Positions 59,815 to 64,000 of a DNA stretch of 64,000 nt are shown piece after piece. The stretch is from Legionella wadsworthii DSM 21896 = ATCC 33877 (GTDB lineage Bacteria; Pseudomonadota; Gammaproteobacteria; Legionellales; Legionellaceae), in the NCBI RefSeq assembly GCF_000701265.1, contig NZ_JNIA01000023.1:186001-250000 (forward strand), given 5' to 3'. The translations under genes and the position numbers were made by a program. Numbering within the stretch: position 1 is the first letter of the stretch; each line of letters opens with the position of its first letter. The notes below the pieces were generated by a model. It searched no databases. It was not told the DNA's origin and was given only the letters and a program-made list of their open reading frames with translations.

Positions 59815-59937
59815 TCAATATTTTGCTGTGCTGTCGCTAGCAGGAAAAGTATCTTTTAATGCTTTATCGAGCTCTTTATCCGCTGCTTTTTTATTCCTTT
59901 GTTTGAGAGCCGATTTCCCTTTTTTAGATCTACTCAT
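59815..59937 (-). CDS. 40-residue Lys-rich small protein with TFPASD motif
   Basis: Translated from the ATG at 59937, with a strong AAGGAG site 6 bases upstream, to a TGA at 59815. It starts MSRSKKGKSALKQRNKKAAD and ends TFPASDSTAKY. The ALKDTFPASD core matches the LDxALxxTFPASDP motif that I recall in short stress-related proteins of many bacteria. Function unknown. Confidence 0.7.
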   Translation of the reverse strand: MSRSKKGKSALKQRNKKAADKELDKALKDTFPASDSTAKY

Positions 59938-60449
59938 AGCGATCTCCTTATAAATGAAAACAGAATAGTGCGTTTTAATTATTTAGGAATACACTAATAT
60001 AAGTATAGCCTGTAATAAGTAATTCGATACCAGCATTATTCTTTTTTTAAAAACCTAATTCATGGGTGATTTTAATAAAGTAATCCTATATTCCATTAAC
60101 ATATTTTGCTACATGTAAGTAATTTTAGAGGTATCTGTGAAGGTGTCGAAACATACAAGAGCCGGATCATTAAGAAAAATGGCTAAAGACTAGCATTGCA
60201 GACTCAGAAAGTTACGAATCAAAAATATTCACAAAATAAATTTTATGTTACAAAAAACATGCAGTTTTGCAGTTTTGTTTCTCTTTTTATACTGTATTTT
60301 CCTTCTTTTTGTAGCAATGATTTTAAATATCCTTTATAAGCATCACTCTTTAATTTGCCTATCCTGCATACCGGTGTTTTCAGGTTTTTGAAGCTGCGTA
60401 TTAGGGTATCGCTCATGAAAAAATTCAATATCTGTTTGGAGACATGTAT
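59938..60449. other. Intergenic region upstream of the Cys-triad gene
   Basis: About 510 bases. A minus-strand frame at 60243-60428 (61 aa) lies in it but has no ribosome-binding site and no recognisable feature. A tiny plus-strand frame beginning MKVSKHTRAGSLRKMAKD (about 60138-60194) is too short to judge. The rest looks noncoding and should hold the promoter of the next gene. Confidence 0.4.
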
Positions 60450-61337
60450 ATGAAACCAGAAGAGTTTTTAGAGAAGATCAATGAATTACTTAATGCCATT
60501 AATCTTCTCGCGCCCACCACAAAAAATAATTTGGTAAATCAATTAAAAATTTTTCAGATGCAATTGCTTGATCCTTCCTACGATACAATTGATGAAAAAG
60601 TTGTTCAACAATCTATGATTCTCGGTGAGAGGTTACTCAACAATTTACATTTCGCTCAGGAAGCAGTGAAATATACTTCCGATAGAATGAAATCCACCAA
60701 TTATGACTTTTATGACATCAAAAACAACACGGAATTGGAACGGTACCGGTTTCAATTTAATAATCTCGATGTAAAAAACCTATTTGGTTTTTTTCAGAGA
60801 AGAAGGGAAGAAATCGCCAAAAATTCCCCACCCGCTTTAGACTTTGAACAAAGTGCATATCGTAGAAGCACAGGTATCAATATGTCACAATGGTATCGAC
60901 ATGCGCATACCCCGCCTCGCGGCAAAAAATGGGGTAACTGCACGGAGCAATCTAATATTTCGTTTGTTTACTTATATACTCGTGTGCGAGAAATAATAAG
61001 CGCAGGCAAGGCTTCTCCAATTCGTTCCCTCCAACGTATTGACGTGGATAATAAACAGGGCGGTCACTGTTATATTTTAATAGATGGCATGAATGAACCG
61101 TTATTTCAGATTAAGAAAAATTTTACAGAAAATGAGCATCTAGAACTCATTTCATCCTTGCAACATACAGAAGTCATTGTCGATCCATGGAATACTGCGC
61201 ACCCTTTTTACCCTGCTGCAGACATATTACAGTATCTTCCTGAGTGCGGATTTGAAGGCAACATGAATGTTGAATTTGGGTTGGGATGTGCCGATCATGA
61301 GGGCTCACCCAGAAGGAAAATCACCTGTAAAATGTGA
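60450..61337 (+). CDS. Putative effector with a Cys-His-Asp triad
   Basis: 295 aa from the ATG at 60450, which is 8 bases from GGAG (an ATG two codons upstream is too close). No signal peptide or membrane segment. The N-terminal 120 residues are helical. The C-terminal part carries Cys164 in WGNCTEQSN, His206 in GGHCYILID and Asp245 in VIVDPWNTAHPFYPA. That order and spacing, in which an Asp-Pro-Trp follows a strand, is the pattern of papain-like and transglutaminase-fold effectors (GNC, then H-hydrophobic, then DPW). Other triad residues could be wrong. A peptidase, deamidase or acyltransferase are possible; the enzymatic type is inference. Confidence 0.6.
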   Translation: MKPEEFLEKINELLNAINLLAPTTKNNLVNQLKIFQMQLLDPSYDTIDEKVVQQSMILGERLLNNLHFAQEAVKYTSDRMKSTNYDFYDIKNNTELERYRFQFNNLDVKNLFGFFQRRREEIAKNSPPALDFEQSAYRRSTGINMSQWYRHAHTPPRGKKWGNCTEQSNISFVYLYTRVREIISAGKASPIRSLQRIDVDNKQGGHCYILIDGMNEPLFQIKKNFTENEHLELISSLQHTEVIVDPWNTAHPFYPAADILQYLPECGFEGNMNVEFGLGCADHEGSPRRKITCKM

Positions 61338-61553
61338 CATCAAGTGAAAACAGTAATGTAGATCAGAATACCACCAAACAGGGAGGTTTGCCCTATCGTT
61401 ATGTTGTTTAAATCATTTAAAGGTTAACCCTGAATTTTAAAGCCGTTTAAAGAACATCTCGATGTCTCTTTATCTATGATCCGGACATTAATTTTTAAAA
61501 TATCTATAATAAAAGTAATAAAAAGTGAATAATTTTTGGAAGGATCTAATGGT

Positions 61554-61834
61554 ATGTGGGGTATTGTAGGTGGAATTGCTCATACTCGCAGGGAAACACA
61601 TGGGATTCCAAGTGTGGAAAACGCCCATCCTCATATAGCGGGGAATCAAATAGCATTGGTTCACAACGGAATTATTGAAAACCATAGGCAAATTCTCCCT
61701 CAATTTGAAGAAACATCTTGTCTTATCTCATCGCAGACAGATTCTGAGCTGATTAGCCATCTTTTTTATCTAAAATTCAAAGGAAAAATGTGGACCGGCC
61801 AAGGAACCTGGCAAAATCAGTCACTGTAGAATAA
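61554..61834 (+). pseudogene. glmS: Remnant of glmS with internal deletions
   Basis: Relic of L-glutamine:fructose-6-phosphate aminotransferase. Translation from the ATG at 61554 reads MWGIVGGIAHTRRETHGIPS, then NAHPHIAGNQIALVHNGIIENH and a short SQTDSELISHLF. This joins the GlmS start (normally MCGIVG) to the segment around residues 70-140. The catalytic Cys at position 2 is a Trp. In the +1 frame from 61790 the sequence VDRPRNLAKSVTVE, the exact GlmS C-terminus, ends at 61834. Hence most of the gene was lost in two deletions. The relic lies 18 bases before glmM. Confidence 0.85.
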
Positions 61835-61852
61835 GATCGTTTGGAGCAAAAG

Positions 61853-63196
61853 ATGAAGTCATCAAAAAAATATTTTGGTACTGATGGAATCCGTGCACGT
61901 GTGGGTGAATTTCCTATTACTATCGAATTTTTACCAAAATTGGGATGGGCTATAGGACGAGTATTAGGTGCTGAACCAGGCGCCAAAGTAGTCATTGGAA
62001 AAGATACACGAATTTCTGGATATATGATTGAATCCGCACTGCAGGCCGGCCTTTTGGCGGCGGGAACGCGTGTTTTCCTGTTAGGGCCTATACCCACATC
62101 AGCAATTGCTTATTTTACACGGACCTTACGCGCCAATGTAGGAATAGTAATTAGTGCATCTCATAATTCTTACGAAGACAACGGCCTCAAATTTTTTTCT
62201 AAGGAGGGGTACAAACTCTCTGATGAAATAGAAAATAAAATCGAAAACCAATTGGATCGCCCTATAGACAACATATTATCTAAAAATTTAGGAAAAGCTC
62301 AGCGCGTTCATGACGCAGCAGGTCGTTACATTGAATTTTGTAAGAGTTCAGTGCCGCATCACACTTCTTTTAAAAATATCAAAGTAGTTGTTGATTGTGC
62401 CAATGGCGCAACTTATCACATTGCTCCCAATGTGTTTATGGAGCTGGATGCGAATGTTATTCCGATTAATACAACACCAAATGGAATGAATATCAATCTT
62501 CATTGTGGCTCCATCTATCCTGAGGCTGTGCGGTATGCCGTACTCCATAATAATGCTGACATCGGAATTGCTTTCGATGGTGACGGGGACAGGGTCATTA
62601 TGGTGGATGATAAAGGAGAGATTCTAGATGGAGATGATATTCTCTATATCCTTGTAAAGGAGTTGTTGCATAGAAAGAAGGCTTTTGGGGGTGTGGTAGG
62701 TACTTATATGAGTAATGTAGGATTGGAAATTGCTTTAGGCGATTTGCAAGTTCCTTTTACACGTGTACCAGTAGGAGATCAAAATATCATACATGCTTTG
62801 AGAGAAAAAAAATGGGAGTTAGGCGGTGAACCATCAGGGCATATTATTTATTTAGGCACCAATACGACTGGGGATGGCATTATCGCAGCATTGCAAGTGT
62901 TGCAATTTATGTTAATTACCGGGAAATCGTTGCATGAGTTAAAACAAGGTTTAAAAAAATATCCTCAAAAAGTCGTGAAGATTCCTTATACAAAAAAAAT
63001 AGATCTCAACCATGCAGATATTGAAAAAGCGAAGGAAGAAAATGAACAAAAACTTGGGGTAAATGGCAGGGTACTGATTCGATACTCAGGAACAGAACGA
63101 GTAATTCGATTAATGGTTGAGGGTGAAAATTTAGGAATTGTGGAGGAGGTCATCCTCACTTTAAGAGAAGTCATTGCAGGATTGGTCCGAATCTGA
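61853..63196 (+). CDS. glmM: Phosphoglucosamine mutase
   Basis: Converts glucosamine-6-phosphate to glucosamine-1-phosphate for UDP-GlcNAc. 447 aa from the ATG at 61853, with GGAG 7 bases upstream. KYFGTDGIRARVGE at the N-terminus, the phosphorylated Ser103 in VISASHNSYEDNG, the metal loop FDGDGDRVIMVD, and the C-terminal RYSGTERVIRLMVEGE. Length is that of the family. It may have been cotranscribed with the now degenerate glmS. Whether another glmM and glmS exist elsewhere cannot be seen here. Confidence 0.96.
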   Translation: MKSSKKYFGTDGIRARVGEFPITIEFLPKLGWAIGRVLGAEPGAKVVIGKDTRISGYMIESALQAGLLAAGTRVFLLGPIPTSAIAYFTRTLRANVGIVISASHNSYEDNGLKFFSKEGYKLSDEIENKIENQLDRPIDNILSKNLGKAQRVHDAAGRYIEFCKSSVPHHTSFKNIKVVVDCANGATYHIAPNVFMELDANVIPINTTPNGMNINLHCGSIYPEAVRYAVLHNNADIGIAFDGDGDRVIMVDDKGEILDGDDILYILVKELLHRKKAFGGVVGTYMSNVGLEIALGDLQVPFTRVPVGDQNIIHALREKKWELGGEPSGHIIYLGTNTTGDGIIAALQVLQFMLITGKSLHELKQGLKKYPQKVVKIPYTKKIDLNHADIEKAKEENEQKLGVNGRVLIRYSGTERVIRLMVEGENLGIVEEVILTLREVIAGLVRI

Positions 63197-63207
63197 TAGA
63201 CAAAAAA

Positions 63208-63236
63208 ATGCCTCCATCTTTGCTTTGATGAAGGCA
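63208..63236. terminator. Convergent terminator hairpin
   Basis: ATGCCTCCATC / GATGAAGGCAT arms (63208-63218 and 63226-63236), one mismatch, flanked by an A-run on the left and TCTC on the right, between the convergent glmM and the gene at 63253. Confidence 0.6.
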
Positions 63237-63252
63237 TCTCTTAAATTATACC

Positions 63253-63765
63253 TTAGGTAATTTGATTACAACTTTTTTCCATTTTATTGAAATCTGCTTT
63301 AATTTTCATTGCTATGGATTGAGGTATAACACAACGTTGGTTAGCAGCGTTCATGTTGAATCGTCTTTTGCATCGATTTACTTGATGAGCATATACTTCA
63401 TTCTTGTGTAAAGGAGAAAAAGTATAAGCATAATAGTCTGCCATTGTTTTCGCATCATCCAGACAATTATTGTACTGTTTCATGATATGGTCATTTTGAG
63501 TAGTACAAGCTTCAGCCAGTGATTTCTTTTGCATGTTTTCTACAAGTTTATGGCAAGTGGCTACAATTAATTTACGTTCTTGCTCCTTAGAAGCTCGAAC
63601 TTCTTGTACCGGATTGATTACTTCTTTTTTTTCATTAACCTCAGGATTTGCTTGCATTTTACTCCATATTAGAGAAACATCCACAATCAATACTGCCAGT
63701 GCAAATGCTGTAGCATAGAGAATATGAAGGATATATTTTGGTTTATTTGGGGTACTTTTAGTCAT
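63253..63765 (-). CDS. Hypothetical protein with one N-terminal membrane segment
   Basis: Not recognised. 170 aa: a short basic cytosolic N-terminus, one transmembrane helix (about 16-34, ATAFALAVLIVDVSLIW), then a Lys/Glu-rich periplasmic helix and a C-terminal domain with five Cys (TCHKLVENMQ, EACTTQ, NNCLDD, VNRCKRRFN, NQRCVIPQ) that probably form disulfides, plus a final Cys (KSCNQIT). The pattern suggests a periplasmic anchored protein. No named family came to mind. Confidence 0.65.
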   Translation of the reverse strand: MTKSTPNKPKYILHILYATAFALAVLIVDVSLIWSKMQANPEVNEKKEVINPVQEVRASKEQERKLIVATCHKLVENMQKKSLAEACTTQNDHIMKQYNNCLDDAKTMADYYAYTFSPLHKNEVYAHQVNRCKRRFNMNAANQRCVIPQSIAMKIKADFNKMEKSCNQIT

Positions 63766-64000
63766 TTTTAACCTTTCAATGGATCATAAATTCGAGAGTA
63801 ATATTCTGTCATTCGGTGCTAAAATTTGATGCTTGTGAGTATATATTATGCATGTCATGCCATCAAATAATTATAAATTCTTAAAACAGAAGTTTATGAC
63901 TATTTTGAAGAAGGCTAGGAAATAAAAGCTTTTGCTCTGCCCTATTAAAAACACAGCGGGGTTGTTTTTGATTGGCTTATTTGTGAAATACAACTATTGC

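Noticed and set aside
60243-60428. 61-residue minus-strand frame
   Set aside because: No ribosome-binding site, no known motif, and it overlaps the likely promoter of the 60450 gene; kept only as a note.
61536-61553. TTG/ATG starts upstream of the glmS relic
   Set aside because: The TTG at 61536 adds residues not found in GlmS and the ATG at 61549 closes after six codons; the ATG at 61554 corresponds to the GlmS start.

Overview
The window is AT-rich, gene-dense chromosomal DNA that reads as a Legionella species other than a typical L. pneumophila strain. The basis is a ProA/Msp-type M4 zinc protease, a lone IcmC/DotE-family (DotV-like) Dot/Icm component, an ankyrin-repeat protein and other effector-like genes, and a gene order (prmA-accC-accB-aroQ, proA, dotV-like, pssA, npr-hpf-rpoN, rpmG-rpmB, trmB, ankyrin gene) that I recall from Legionella. 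No tRNA, rRNA, CRISPR array or intact insertion sequence was seen.

Layout: 1-2745 (minus) is an aroQ-accB-accC-prmA unit for shikimate and fatty-acid synthesis, with prmA cut by the window edge. 2982-11229 holds a Bcr/CflA-type MFS pump, proA, an alpha/beta hydrolase, an EEP-family hydrolase, a polytopic membrane protein, class I fructose-bisphosphate aldolase and a ferredoxin-NADP reductase-like flavoprotein. 11334-16804 holds the dotV-like gene, a DUF3579 gene, pssA, npr-hpf-rpoN, rpmB-rpmG and trmB. 16933-21803 is accessory: ankyrin protein, LysE exporter, D-threonine-aldolase-like enzyme, an unknown gene and a small beta-barrel. 21897-25506 carries hflK-hflC-purA, followed by a palindromic repeat cluster. 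25798-32542 has an exported adenosine-deaminase-like enzyme, a shortened amino-acid-binding protein, and the gpmI-envC-ctpA group. 32768-42570 is the cell-envelope block uppS-cdsA-rseP-bamA-skp-lpxD-fabZ-lpxA, followed by serS.

42650-64000 is mostly accessory: a frameshifted unknown gene, a secreted single-CXXCH protein, a frameshifted outer-membrane protein, homospermidine synthase, DUF4286, a beta-barrel, a disulfide oxidoreductase, MltA, DUF421, a two-gene NHEJ system (ku-ligD), two effector-like genes (one with a plausible Cys-His-Asp triad), a glmS remnant, glmM and an unknown membrane-anchored protein.

The observations most worth checking are: (1) the protein at 60450-61337, with spaced GNC, GGH and VDPW motifs that look like a papain/transglutaminase-fold effector; (2) a glmS relic at 61554-61834 that keeps the start, part of the amidotransferase domain and the last residues of GlmS, lies directly upstream of glmM, and has lost the catalytic Cys; (3) three single-base frameshifts at homopolymers (npr, an unknown gene, an outer-membrane protein), which are either real decay or switching, or assembly errors; (4) palindromic intergenic repeats. 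All functional names rest on motifs read by eye; no database search was run.
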